Below, piece after piece: positions 28,846 to 38,095 of a DNA stretch of 64,000 nt. Positions within the stretch are counted from its first letter, which is position 1, and each line of letters starts with the position of its first letter. Made by a program: the position numbers and the translations under genes. Source of the stretch: Nitrospirota bacterium (GTDB taxonomy: Bacteria > Nitrospirota > Thermodesulfovibrionia > UBA6902); the NCBI GenBank assembly GCA_016215115.1, contig JACRLN010000057.1, positions 1 to 64,000 of the forward strand. Direction: 5' to 3'. The notes under the pieces were generated by a model. That model was not told where the DNA came from. It searched no databases and saw only the letters and a list, made by a program, of their open reading frames with translations.

Positions 28846-29824
28846 ATGAGTGTTATCGCGGGGTGTTCTCTATTTAACGGAGTTATTCTTTTAGCTGACT
28901 GTAGGGTTACTATAAAAAGATTCGGTAAGCCGGACGTATTATGTGATAATGCCCAAAAATTATTTCCTTTAACTAACACAACAGCAGTTGGGTTTGTAGG
29001 CGACTTAAATGCAGCTTCACAGATAATCAGAGAACTTTTCAGACAGATAACTTTCTCATATAAGAGAGGCAAAACAAACGGGCTCCATTCATTAAGTATA
29101 TCTAAATGGTTGCCTCGTTATTTTCGTTTTTATTATAGACAATTGTCGAAAAAGCAAAGTGTAAGTCGTATAGATTTTATGGTAGGCTCTGTTATTTTGG
29201 ATCGTCAGAATATAATTGAACGATCAAAAGTAGTTGAGATTATGGAAAGATTCAGATTAGGGAAATTATCCATTCAGAGAAATTGGATACCAAACATTCT
29301 TGTTAATATTCTCAAGGCTAATAATTCTCATATTATCTTGTCTGATGTCCCAGCCAACTTGCTTTATTATATGCAGTCTCCAGACTTTATCCCACAGCAT
29401 CTTGTTCCTTTAGAATTTGCTGCTATTGGTTCAGGACAGGACACCATAATTGAAATTGACAGAAATGCAGACTGGATTTTTGCCGGAGATGTAGGCAATT
29501 CTTTTATGGAAGCAAGTGCCTTTCGCCAAACTGTCAGTTCATTTATCGAAAAAAAATTCAATCTTGTCGGTCGGTGGTATGTATCCAGTCATAAAAATTC
29601 ATAGCAAAGGGTTAGAACTTCTTGGCCAAAGTGCTCAAATCCCTATCGGGGGCACAACATTTGAATTGAAGATAGATTCTAACGGAAAATGGATACAGAG
29701 AAACAGCACAACAGGAAAAGAAATTAAATTATTGTTGCCATGGGAAATCGATCCTCATAAATTTCATAAGGATGAAAGATTTGATGACCTTAAAGATGCT
29801 TTAAATAAATTTCGGATGTCATAG
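28846..29824 (+). CDS. Proteasome-like Ntn hydrolase, frameshifted near its 3' end
   Basis: The N-terminus MSVIAGCSLFNGVILLADCR aligns with the start of 20S beta/HslV/Anbu subunits. With Ser2 as residue 1, the Asp (D18) and Arg (R20) fall exactly at canonical positions 17 and 19. AQKLFPL with K38 corresponds to the KKLFQI segment carrying Lys33, and VGFVGD to the AGLVGD strand. Removing Met would expose Ser2 as the nucleophile, with no propeptide. The first frame ends at 29604; from about 29575 the +1 frame continues (GGMYPVIKIHSKGLELLGQ to a stop at 29822-29824), giving about 325 residues if joined. No ATPase unfoldase lies beside it. Possibly a defence protease or self-compartmentalised peptidase (inference). 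Confidence 0.72.
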
Positions 29825-29892
29825 TGATATGTATAATTATCAATTACGACATCAAATATCGCATGAGGTGGGGGGGGTGAGGAGGAATAAGT

Positions 29893-32121
29893 TTGTCCTT
29901 TGAAATAAAAGCCAACTTTGCAAATCTAAAATTGAAATTTTTACAATGGCGAACTGCATCCTTTGTAAGAATCGGTAAGACTTGGAGTCATATCAGTTTT
30001 TACAGTATTACCATTTTAAGCATACTTATGGCTTCTATACTTTATCTGCCATCTGCTCAAAAGGCTATTGCTCAATTTAATAATGTTGATACCTTATTAA
30101 TAGCTATTGGCGGGATGCTTGGGACAATGATTGCTCTTGTCTTTACCCTCTCGGTTATCCCGATTCAGCGGGCAGTTGAAACCTTCAGCCCCTCTGTTAC
30201 ATGGATGTATAGAAATGACCGCATAACACAATTTATTTATTTTGTTTTAGCTCTATTTTGCTTATTGCAATTTATGTTTGCAATCGAAAATGTCATTCAA
30301 GTGAGTAAAGTTTTGCTATTACCTGTTGGAATTTTCATGTTGGGAGCATCTTTTGATTTGCTTCGCTGGCATTATCGGAGAATAAGCCAAATGCTTGATC
30401 CAGGAGAGGCGATTAAGCGGTTGACAGCGGAGATTGAGAACTACATAAGACGGACCCAACAAAGACTATCTCGTTTAGCTCAAATTCAGTGGGATATGAT
30501 GACAGAGAAACAAAAAAAGGAACAGCATAGAATACAGATTGAATCAGCCTATTATTTGAGTTTAAAAGGCTACAATAACCAAATTAATCGATGGACTGGT
30601 GAACTGGCGGAGATTTCATATAAAGCAGTTGGTAAGAGTGAAATTTATTCTTCTGAAATTGCAATTGCTGCATTAGTGAGAATCGCCTGTTATTATTTAG
30701 ATACCCGGAAAGATAACATGATTGTTTATTCTTCTCCTGACGAATATTTTCTGTCTTCAGAAAGTGACGTTAATGCTGTGCTGACATCAATATATGAGCA
30801 CATGAAGAATATAAACCGAAGTGCGGTCACTCTCAAGGCTGAAACATCATGTATTCATATTGTAAGAGCGCTTGGCAGAATTGCCAGCCACACAGCGAGC
30901 CTTCAGTCTCCAGCTTTCCGGGAATACTCTGTGCCCATTACGAATTTGCCACTCGGATATTTGGAAGAATGCATATTGTCCGCTCAAAGAAATTGTCTGG
31001 ACGATGTTGTATTACAGGGAAGCAGAGATGTGCTGCATGTTACAAAAAGTGTACCCCATAACGTGCAGATTACCGATGTCTACTTGTCTGCAATAAAGGC
31101 GTGGAATAGTATGATACTTACTTTTCTTGTAACGGGAAAGGGTGTATTTGCGAACGAGATTACAAAGGATTTAATGGCGTTTTTATTCCATTTGCTTAAA
31201 CAAAAACATTATCAATTTAATAAAACTCTTGGAGAAGTTCTTGAGAAAATTGAGGGCTTGTTGCCATATGCAATAGCGCATGAAAAAATGTTCGGTTCAC
31301 CATATGTTGGCTTGCCGCTTTCGGTCCCATATGATCTTTTAACTTCCTTATCTATTGCTGATCTGGTTGCACAAGTTGAAGTACAAACAAAAGAGGAAGA
31401 TGACAAAGAATGGGTGAATCCATATCATGATTTTATAGAAATAAACGAGACAATATATCGCCATTTTCGTAGCATTGCAGAAAATGTTGATTTTGGTTCA
31501 AGCTTTCTGCTATGGCATATCATGCAGGCGATTAAACAAATTGCCAAGGTTTATTTACACCATCTGGACGATCCAGTAACTGAAGATATCGGACATCAAG
31601 CGAAGCTTGCTAACCAAGTATCCTGGTACTTATCATTTTTCTGGGTTACTTTTTCAAAAGCATCTACATTTAATTATCTTCGTGCTCGTGAAGCATGTGA
31701 TATCATTGCGTGGACTGGCTTATCTTTTCATAAATATCGAATGCTTTATCTTGCAGGATTATCCTCTAATATTACAGAATCATGTATCAGTAATATTTCA
31801 TCAATTGTGGAATCATATTGCAGATTAACTAAAAATGTTGATCCATATCAAATAGCAGAGCTTTTAGGTTATCTCTGCTATATTCGAATGCTTGCCGAAA
31901 AAGAAAACGATAAATCACTGTTGAAAAAAACTGATGAAATAATTAAAAAACCAAAATCGCTTTCAGACGAAAAGTGGGCAGAGGTAATAGAATCATTAGA
32001 GGATCAAAAGGAACACCTTCAGAACGAACTTACAAAAGATAGAGATTACAGTTTGATGGATAATGTAATGACTCTGCTACAAAAGCTTTTACGGCAGAGG
32101 GATAATCAGGAGAAGCATTGA
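29893..32121 (+). CDS. Large DUF2254-like membrane protein with long cytoplasmic C-domain
   Basis: 742 residues. The N-terminal third has four hydrophobic segments (about residues 33-52, 68-92, 110-132, 136-156), with LIAIGGMLGTMIALVFTLSVIPIQ resembling the DUF2254 family of predicted membrane proteins. The rest (about 160-742) is soluble and mainly helical, without recognised motifs. It starts at TTG 29893, supported by a strong ggaggaata site 4-12 bp upstream and by the lack of an in-frame ATG nearby. Its stop overlaps the TTG start of the Schlafen-type gene by 4 bp, so the two are translationally coupled. It may be a membrane effector or anchor of the island (inference). Confidence 0.72.
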   Translation: MSFEIKANFANLKLKFLQWRTASFVRIGKTWSHISFYSITILSILMASILYLPSAQKAIAQFNNVDTLLIAIGGMLGTMIALVFTLSVIPIQRAVETFSPSVTWMYRNDRITQFIYFVLALFCLLQFMFAIENVIQVSKVLLLPVGIFMLGASFDLLRWHYRRISQMLDPGEAIKRLTAEIENYIRRTQQRLSRLAQIQWDMMTEKQKKEQHRIQIESAYYLSLKGYNNQINRWTGELAEISYKAVGKSEIYSSEIAIAALVRIACYYLDTRKDNMIVYSSPDEYFLSSESDVNAVLTSIYEHMKNINRSAVTLKAETSCIHIVRALGRIASHTASLQSPAFREYSVPITNLPLGYLEECILSAQRNCLDDVVLQGSRDVLHVTKSVPHNVQITDVYLSAIKAWNSMILTFLVTGKGVFANEITKDLMAFLFHLLKQKHYQFNKTLGEVLEKIEGLLPYAIAHEKMFGSPYVGLPLSVPYDLLTSLSIADLVAQVEVQTKEEDDKEWVNPYHDFIEINETIYRHFRSIAENVDFGSSFLLWHIMQAIKQIAKVYLHHLDDPVTEDIGHQAKLANQVSWYLSFFWVTFSKASTFNYLRAREACDIIAWTGLSFHKYRMLYLAGLSSNITESCISNISSIVESYCRLTKNVDPYQIAELLGYLCYIRMLAEKENDKSLLKKTDEIIKKPKSLSDEKWAEVIESLEDQKEHLQNELTKDRDYSLMDNVMTLLQKLLRQRDNQEKH

Positions 32122-33791
32122 CTCTGGAAGAACTCAAAAAGCTATTAGATGAATTAAGAAGATTGCCTTCTGAAACCGAGTGGATTGAATTTAAAGAGGC
32201 AAAGCATACTTTTCACTTTAATGAAATAGGAAAATATTTCTCTGCTCTAAGCAATGAAGCAAATCTCAAAAACAAGGAATGCGGCTGGTTAATTTTTGGT
32301 ATAGAACATAAAAGCAGAAAGATTATCAATACACGATTCCGGTCAAACAGAACTGACCTCGACAGTTTAAAATCGGAAGTCGCTAATAAAACATCAAACC
32401 GTATTACTTTTATCGAAATCTATGAACTTCATCTCCCCGAAGGGCGTGTAATCATGTTTCAGATACCAGCAGCGCCTAAAGGCATTCCTGTCGCATGGAA
32501 TGGTCATTACTACGGCAGGGATGGCGAGTCTTTAGTAGCCCTGAACCTTCAGGAGATTGAACAAATCCGCAATCAGGGACAGCAATATGATTGGTCAGCC
32601 CAAATTTGCGAAGGCGCAACCATAGATGATTTAGATGTTGCTGCAGTTGTAAAAGCCAGGGAAAAATACAGAGAGAAGTTTTCTGCCAAAACCGATGAAG
32701 TAGACAGTTGGGATAACATCACTTTCCTGAACAAAGCAAAAGTTACTATTCAAGGGAAAATTACCAGAACCGCAATTATCCTTCTCGGTAAAAACGAATC
32801 AGAGCACTTTCTGAGCCCCTCGGTTGCCCGAATCTCGTGGATATTAAAAGACGAGCACAACGTTGAGAAAGATTATGAACATTTCGGCCCACCGTTTTTG
32901 TTGAATATCGAAGCGGTATATGCCAAAATCCGAAATCTGAAATATCGCTATCTTCTTGATAATACCCTTTTCCCTACCGAAGTAACGAAGTACGAGCCCT
33001 ACGTTATCCGCGAAGCATTGAATAATTGCATTGCTCATCAGGATTATGAACTTCACGGCAGAATTGCTGTTGTCGAGGGACCGGATGACCTTCTGTTTAC
33101 AAATCTTGGAAGTTTTTTGCCTGAATCCGTTGAAAAAGTTATAGAGCAGGACTCGCCGCAGGAATATTACCGCAATGCTTTCCTTGCACAGGCAATGGTA
33201 AATCTCAACCTGATTGATACTCAGGGTGGCGGTATTAAGAAAATGTTCTCCCTGCAAATGAGCCGCTGTTTCCCTTTACCTGATTATGACCTCTCGGATC
33301 CCAGTAAGGTAAAAGTGCGGATTACCGGAAAAGTGATTGACGAAAAATATACGCGGCTGCTTATCCGAAAGACCGACCTTGATCTCAAGACCATCATATT
33401 ACTCGACCGCGTACAGAAGAAAGGAATCATCGCAAGAGAAGACGCATCCCGTCTGAAAAAAATGAAGATGATAGAAGGACGATATCCTACTCTTTACGTA
33501 GCGGCTCCTATTGCATCGGCTACCAATAAGCGGGCCGAATATATACGCAACCGTTCTTTTGATGCTGAACATTATAAAAAAATGGTCGTTGCATTTATTA
33601 AAAAATACGACTCTGCAAGCAGACCGGATATCGACAAGCTATTAATGGATAAGTTGTCGGATGTATTGAATGAAAATCAAAAGTCAAATAAGATACATAA
33701 TTTATTATATGAAATGTCTAGAAGAGATAAGACTATCAAAAATATAGGAAGCAGGAAAAGACCTGAATGGGTTTTGACTTTTAAAAATTAG
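32118..33791 (+). CDS. Schlafen/AlbA_2 protein with GHKL-type ATPase region
   Basis: 557 residues. The AlbA_2 (Schlafen-like) domain is at about 15-150 (ETEWIEFKEAKHTF, with E21, E24 and K26; GWLIFGIEHKSRKI; YYGRDGESLVALNLQEIEQI). About residues 290-385 give REALNNCIAHQDYEL and TQGGGIKKMF, the HATPase_c_4 region of RecG-like/Schlafen regulators. The C-terminus is helical and possibly winged-helix. Such proteins are known as predicted regulators, tRNA/RNA nucleases or components of anti-phage systems. It overlaps the membrane-protein gene by 4 bp (TTGA) and ends the island. Confidence 0.85.
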   Translation: MTLEELKKLLDELRRLPSETEWIEFKEAKHTFHFNEIGKYFSALSNEANLKNKECGWLIFGIEHKSRKIINTRFRSNRTDLDSLKSEVANKTSNRITFIEIYELHLPEGRVIMFQIPAAPKGIPVAWNGHYYGRDGESLVALNLQEIEQIRNQGQQYDWSAQICEGATIDDLDVAAVVKAREKYREKFSAKTDEVDSWDNITFLNKAKVTIQGKITRTAIILLGKNESEHFLSPSVARISWILKDEHNVEKDYEHFGPPFLLNIEAVYAKIRNLKYRYLLDNTLFPTEVTKYEPYVIREALNNCIAHQDYELHGRIAVVEGPDDLLFTNLGSFLPESVEKVIEQDSPQEYYRNAFLAQAMVNLNLIDTQGGGIKKMFSLQMSRCFPLPDYDLSDPSKVKVRITGKVIDEKYTRLLIRKTDLDLKTIILLDRVQKKGIIAREDASRLKKMKMIEGRYPTLYVAAPIASATNKRAEYIRNRSFDAEHYKKMVVAFIKKYDSASRPDIDKLLMDKLSDVLNENQKSNKIHNLLYEMSRRDKTIKNIGSRKRPEWVLTFKN

Positions 33792-33824
33792 CAATAAAAA
33801 GCTATAAAATTAGCAATAAAAAGC
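33785..33824. repeat. Tandem direct repeat, 18 bp x2
   Basis: aaattagcaataaaaagc occurs at 33785-33802 and again at 33807-33824, a 22-bp period with tata between the copies. The first copy includes the stop codon of the Schlafen-type gene. The following 130 bp, to the CAAX-protease gene, is AT-rich with no gene. It may mark the right-hand edge of the accessory island, but no matching copy is seen at the left edge. Confidence 0.6.
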
Positions 33825-33958
33825 ATAGTTCTTCTTATAACGTATTGAGAAATAAGCAATCAACAAATCTTGCTATTAGCTATAAATAGCCAGATTTCTA
33901 TATTTACATTAGCGATAGAAAATTGAACTTATGCTATTGATGAGGACAACTTGATTTT

Positions 33959-35213
33959 ATGAATACATATCTTATCTTAATTATTGCCGCCTACTTTCTC
34001 GTAGTCATCTTCGGCTACTGGCTTGACTATTTAAATCTTTCACATTTAAAAAAATATGGTCCGATTATCCCTCCTGAATTTGAAGGGTATATTGACCAGG
34101 CCTTGCTGAGCAAGACACAGGCTTATAATATTGAACATACAAAGTTTGATTTTATCTCATCTATATTTAACAATGTCGTATTCCTGATATTTATATTTAT
34201 CTTCCTGAATATCTACAATTCATGGATTGTTTCACTCAATCTTTCCTTTATATTGTCCGGACTCGTTTTCTTTCTGCTTTTGACATATGCCGAAACTATA
34301 ATATCAATACCATTCAATACCATTCAGTCTCTACAGTACATTTAAGATAGAGAACAGGTACGGGTTCAACACAATGACATTTAAACTATGGATAAGCGAT
34401 ACGATAAAATCCCTCTTAATCTCGACTGTCCTGATGGGTTTAGTCATAACCATCGGACTTCTTATTATTCAAAAAAATCCTGACATATGGTGGCTATGGG
34501 TGTGGTGTTTCTTCCTTGGGTTCGGAGTCTTCATGATGTACATTTCACCGTATGTAATAGAACCGCTTTTTCACAAGTTCACACCAATTGAAAACGAAGA
34601 ACTTGAAAGCGGAATCCGCAATCTCATGCAAATAGCCGGAATAAAAGTGAGCAGGGTTTTCAAGATGGATGCGTCAAAAAGGACCAAACATACGAATGCA
34701 TACTTTACCGGTATCGGAAAGGTTAAAAGGATCGTGCTTTATGATACACTTATTGAGAAAATGAATAAAGATGAAGTCCTCGCAGTCCTGGCCCATGAAG
34801 CCGGCCACTGGAAGAAAAAACATCTTTTGAAACATTTAATTGCTACAGAGGCTATTGCGCTTATTGTTATGTTTGTTTCATATCAAATCCTTCAAAGTAA
34901 TTTTCTTTTAGCTCTTTTTCACATTGAAAACAGCTCTTTTTTTGCAAAGATCGTTATTCTGGGATTCATCGGTTCGATTGTCTCCTTTCCTTTCAGTCCC
35001 GCATTTAATTATTTTTCAAGACGGCATGAAAATGAGGCTGATAAGTATTCTTATGAAATGACAGGAAATAAAGAGAGCATGATAAGCGGGCTTGTTAAAC
35101 TTTCAAAGGACAATCTCTCCAACCTGCATCCCCATCCCCTGTACGCCCTGTTCCACTATTCCCACCCGCCTGTGCTGAAAAGAATACGAACGATACGTGA
35201 ACTGGTGAAGTAA
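33959..35213 (+). pseudogene. M48 CAAX-type (Ste24) zinc metalloprotease gene split by a 10-bp duplication
   Basis: Two adjacent frames (33959-34345 and 34374-35213) together encode one Ste24-like membrane protease: N-terminal membrane helices (YLVVIFGYWLDYLNL), then after the break the zinc motif HEAGH (codons 34794-34808) and the third ligand Glu in ENEADKYSYEM. The break is an exact tandem copy of caataccatt (34305-34314 and 34315-34324). Deleting one copy restores ISIPFSLYSTFKIENRYGFN, the conserved Ste24 junction (F.LYSTF.IE..FGFN.MT). As written the gene is disrupted. It could be an allele prone to slippage, a true pseudogene or a sequencing/assembly error. The separate downstream frame keeps all the catalytic residues. 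Confidence 0.9.
34305..34324. repeat. 10-bp tandem duplication disrupting the M48 protease
   Basis: caataccatt is repeated head to tail with no spacer. The identical sequence extends by 1 base to the left and 2 to the right (34304-34326). Ten bases shift the reading frame by +1; loss of one unit gives an open frame of 1245 bp. Short perfect tandem units of this kind can expand and contract by replication slippage. Confidence 0.95.
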
Positions 35214-35252
35214 ATTGACAGCTTAATTGAAAGGCAACTATAATCTTCTGAT

Positions 35253-37613
35253 ATGAAAGGATTTGTCATTAAATCTTTACTCCTTCTTTTCGTCCTCGTT
35301 ACCGGTGTGTTAACAGGCGGTTATCTTGCTCTTGTCAGGGGAGTGCCCCAAATAGAAGAGATTAAAGGTTATATGCCGGCAAATGGAACAAAAGTTTACG
35401 CAGATGATGATACATTTGTCGGTGAATTCAAGATTGAGAAAGGCATACATGTTCCTATCAGCAAAATTCCTGAAAATTTAATAAGAGCTGTAGTGGCTGT
35501 TGAAGATTCAAGGTTCTGGCAGCATAAGGGTGTAGATTTTATTGCAATTGTAAGGGCGATGTTAAAAGATGTTATCGCCCGCAGAATAAAAGAAGGGGCA
35601 AGTACAATTACTCAGCAGCTTGCAAAAGTAATTTTTCTTTCTCCTGAAAAGACAGTAGCAAGGAAATTGAAAGAAGCTATTCTGGCGTTCAGATTGGAAA
35701 AAAATCTGACCAAGGAAGAAATCCTTGAGCTTTATCTTAATAAGGTATATTTCGGGCATGGCGCATACGGAGTTGAGATGGCAGCCCGCGCATATTTCGG
35801 CAAATCCGTTTCTGATTTAAACCTTGCAGAGGCAGCCCTGCTAAGCGGTCTTGTCAAGGCTCCAAGCAAATTTTCGCCCTACAGCAACCTTGATAAGGCG
35901 AAGGAAAGACAGTATGTTGTTCTTAAGAGGATGCAGGAGGAGGGATATATAACCAAAGAAGATGCGGGAAAAGCTTATAAACAGCCGCTTCATCTTTCAA
36001 GCACAAGATACGAGCTTTATACACAAAATTATTTTCTTGAATATGTCAGAAAATATCTCGAAGACAAATACGGCGTTGATACAGTCTATAAAGGGGGACT
36101 AAAAGTATATACGGCTTTAAACATGAAAATGCAGGCCGCAGCGGTAAACGCCCTGCAGAACGGGCTCAGAGAACTGGATAAAAGGCAGGGTTACAGAGGC
36201 GCCATCGGCCATAAGGATATTGATTTAAAGGAAGAACTAAGTGGAGAAAAGCAGTTTGGAAAAGTTGTCATGCAACAGGGTGATATCATGACAGCGACTG
36301 TAATCACGGTGTCTGATTCTCAGGCAAGAGTAAAGGCAAGCGGAATTTCGGGGAGTATATTTCTTAAGGACATACTGTGGGCCAGGAAGCTTATTGATTC
36401 AAAGGAAAAGGTGATCAAAGATTATAACAATCTCAGACTCTACAATATCCTGAAATCGGGCGATATTATCAGGGTGAAGGTAAAGGACATGATCGGCAGC
36501 GAACCTGTTTTCACGCTTGAACAGGAGCCTCTTGCGCAGGGAGCAGTGGTTGTCGTGGAGCCGTCAACAGGTTATATTAAGGCCATAGTGGGCGGGTACG
36601 ATTTCAATAAAAGTGAATTTAACAGGGCTGTATTTGCAAAGCGGCAGGCAGGTTCGGCATTTAAGCCGATAATTTATGCCACTGCAATGGACAACGGCTT
36701 TACTCCGGCAAGCACCATAATGGACGAGCCTGTAAGTTATTCAACAGAACAATTCGGGGAGTGGAAACCGGAAAATTATGACAGGAAATTTCACGGGCCT
36801 ACAAGACTGCGGGAGGCGCTTGCATATTCAAGGAATATTGTTACCATTAAACTCCTTGAAAAAGTAGGCGTTGACAGGGTTATTAAATTTGCCAATTCAC
36901 TCGGCATTCCCAACCCCCTCCCTTACAACCTGTCTCTTGCGCTCGGAAGTTTAAGTGTGACCCCTCTTGAACTGACGTCCGCCTTTTGTGTGTTTGCACA
37001 GAGTGGCACAAAAATGGATCCCATTGCAATTAAATATATTATTGACCCGGACAAGAACGTCCTTGAAAATAATCAGCCTGGGGGGAGTAATGTTATAAGC
37101 CCCCAGACAGCATTTCTCGCTACATCAATGCTTGAAGATGTCGTAAAATACGGGACTGGTAAGCGTGCAAGAGCGTTCGGAAGACCTGTCGCCGGGAAAA
37201 CGGGCACAACAAACGATTACAAGGATGCATGGTTTATAGGCTACACTTCTGAATTAGCAGCAGGGGTATGGGTAGGTTTTGATAATATGCGCTCATTGGG
37301 AACAAAAGAGACAGGTGCAAAAGCGGCATTGCCGGTATGGGTTGATTTTATGAAACAGATGTTTCCTGAAGCTGTTTCATCTGAAAACGGCGACGTTGAT
37401 AAAGGATCATTTCCAGTCCCCAATGGCATTGTTACCGCCGTGATCGATCCGTTGACCGGGCTTCTTGCTACCAATGAGACCGAAAAAATGGTAGAATTCT
37501 TTAAAGAAGGAACGGTTCCAAGGGCCTACTCGACAAAGGCTCAAAGAGACTATGTAAAAAAGAGGAAGGCGGAATACGGGGCACCTGAAGAAGCAGAGCA
37601 TGAGGTTGATTAA
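35253..37613 (+). CDS. mrcA: Class A penicillin-binding protein 1A
   Basis: Bifunctional peptidoglycan synthase anchored in the inner membrane (TM about residues 5-27). The glycosyltransferase GT51 domain (about 50-225) has VVAVEDSRFWQHKGVD with the catalytic Glu, EGASTITQQLAK and RKLKEAILAFRLE. A PBP1A OB-like insert lies at about 310-420. The transpeptidase domain has active-site S-x-x-K in RQAGSAFKPIIYA, the SRN triad in AYSRNIVTIK, and KTGTTN. 786 residues fits PBP1A. It follows the split protease gene by 39 bp. Confidence 0.95.
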   Translation: MKGFVIKSLLLLFVLVTGVLTGGYLALVRGVPQIEEIKGYMPANGTKVYADDDTFVGEFKIEKGIHVPISKIPENLIRAVVAVEDSRFWQHKGVDFIAIVRAMLKDVIARRIKEGASTITQQLAKVIFLSPEKTVARKLKEAILAFRLEKNLTKEEILELYLNKVYFGHGAYGVEMAARAYFGKSVSDLNLAEAALLSGLVKAPSKFSPYSNLDKAKERQYVVLKRMQEEGYITKEDAGKAYKQPLHLSSTRYELYTQNYFLEYVRKYLEDKYGVDTVYKGGLKVYTALNMKMQAAAVNALQNGLRELDKRQGYRGAIGHKDIDLKEELSGEKQFGKVVMQQGDIMTATVITVSDSQARVKASGISGSIFLKDILWARKLIDSKEKVIKDYNNLRLYNILKSGDIIRVKVKDMIGSEPVFTLEQEPLAQGAVVVVEPSTGYIKAIVGGYDFNKSEFNRAVFAKRQAGSAFKPIIYATAMDNGFTPASTIMDEPVSYSTEQFGEWKPENYDRKFHGPTRLREALAYSRNIVTIKLLEKVGVDRVIKFANSLGIPNPLPYNLSLALGSLSVTPLELTSAFCVFAQSGTKMDPIAIKYIIDPDKNVLENNQPGGSNVISPQTAFLATSMLEDVVKYGTGKRARAFGRPVAGKTGTTNDYKDAWFIGYTSELAAGVWVGFDNMRSLGTKETGAKAALPVWVDFMKQMFPEAVSSENGDVDKGSFPVPNGIVTAVIDPLTGLLATNETEKMVEFFKEGTVPRAYSTKAQRDYVKKRKAEYGAPEEAEHEVD

Positions 37614-37663
37614 TTTGAATGAGTAATGAACAATTAATAATTATCAATTAAGGAACAGGTTAT

Positions 37664-37773
37664 GTCATTCTCGCGAAGGTCTATGACCCGTGGGTCACGA
37701 CCCATAGGTCGGGAATCCAGATTAAGGACGTATCGCAATACGCCACTACAGATTCCGGACAAGCCGGAATGAC
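37664..37773. repeat. Dispersed palindromic repeat
   Basis: gtcattctcgcgaaggtcta...ggtcgggaatccag forms the left arm with an internal acccgtgggtcacgaccc hairpin; gattccggacaagccggaatgac forms the right arm. Same gtcattc...gaatcc / ggattcc...gaatgac architecture as the copies near 24965, 43394, 50119, 54009 and 63707. It lies between the penicillin-binding protein and the TPR-protein gene. Confidence 0.75.
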
Positions 37774-37786
37774 AAAGGGAGGAAGA

Positions 37787-38068
37787 ATGAAAATTATCAG
37801 TATGATTTTAGTGATCCTGATTTTGTCTTTTTCGATGTGTTGGGCGCAGAAGACCCCGATGGAAAAGGCATATGGTCTGTATTTTCAGGGTAAAATGAAA
37901 GAAGCGATTAAGATAATGGAAGAACAGGGTAAAGAAAACCCCAACCCACAGACTTACTATTTTATCGGCTACGCCTACTACAAAATGAAAAAAATGGATA
38001 TGGCAAAAGAGTATTTTGACAAGGCGTATCAGTTGGAGTCGTTCTATAAGCCCGTAGTAAAGAAATAA
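37787..38068 (+). CDS. Small secreted TPR-repeat protein
   Basis: About 93 residues: a signal peptide (MKIISMILVILILSFSMCWA, cleavage before QKT) followed by two tetratricopeptide-like units (AYGLYFQGKMKEAIKIME and TYYFIGYAYYKMKKMDMAKEYFDKAYQLE). It is predicted periplasmic or outer-membrane-attached, for protein-protein contact. I start it at ATG 37787, which has gggaggaag 3-4 bp upstream, rather than at the ATG at 37769 inside the palindromic repeat. Partner unknown. Confidence 0.82.
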   Translation: MKIISMILVILILSFSMCWAQKTPMEKAYGLYFQGKMKEAIKIMEEQGKENPNPQTYYFIGYAYYKMKKMDMAKEYFDKAYQLESFYKPVVKK

Positions 38069-38095
38069 GGTCCTTCGTTAAGAGCCCTTCTTATT

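Noticed and set aside
29516-29824. Separate small gene downstream of the Ntn hydrolase
   Set aside because: Its first about 20 codons overlap the hydrolase in a shifted frame and the remainder reads as a continuation after a single-base shift; a separate gene has no ribosome site.
35562-35759. Minus-strand frames inside the penicillin-binding protein and other large genes
   Set aside because: Shadows of well-supported genes on the opposite strand, with no independent start signals.
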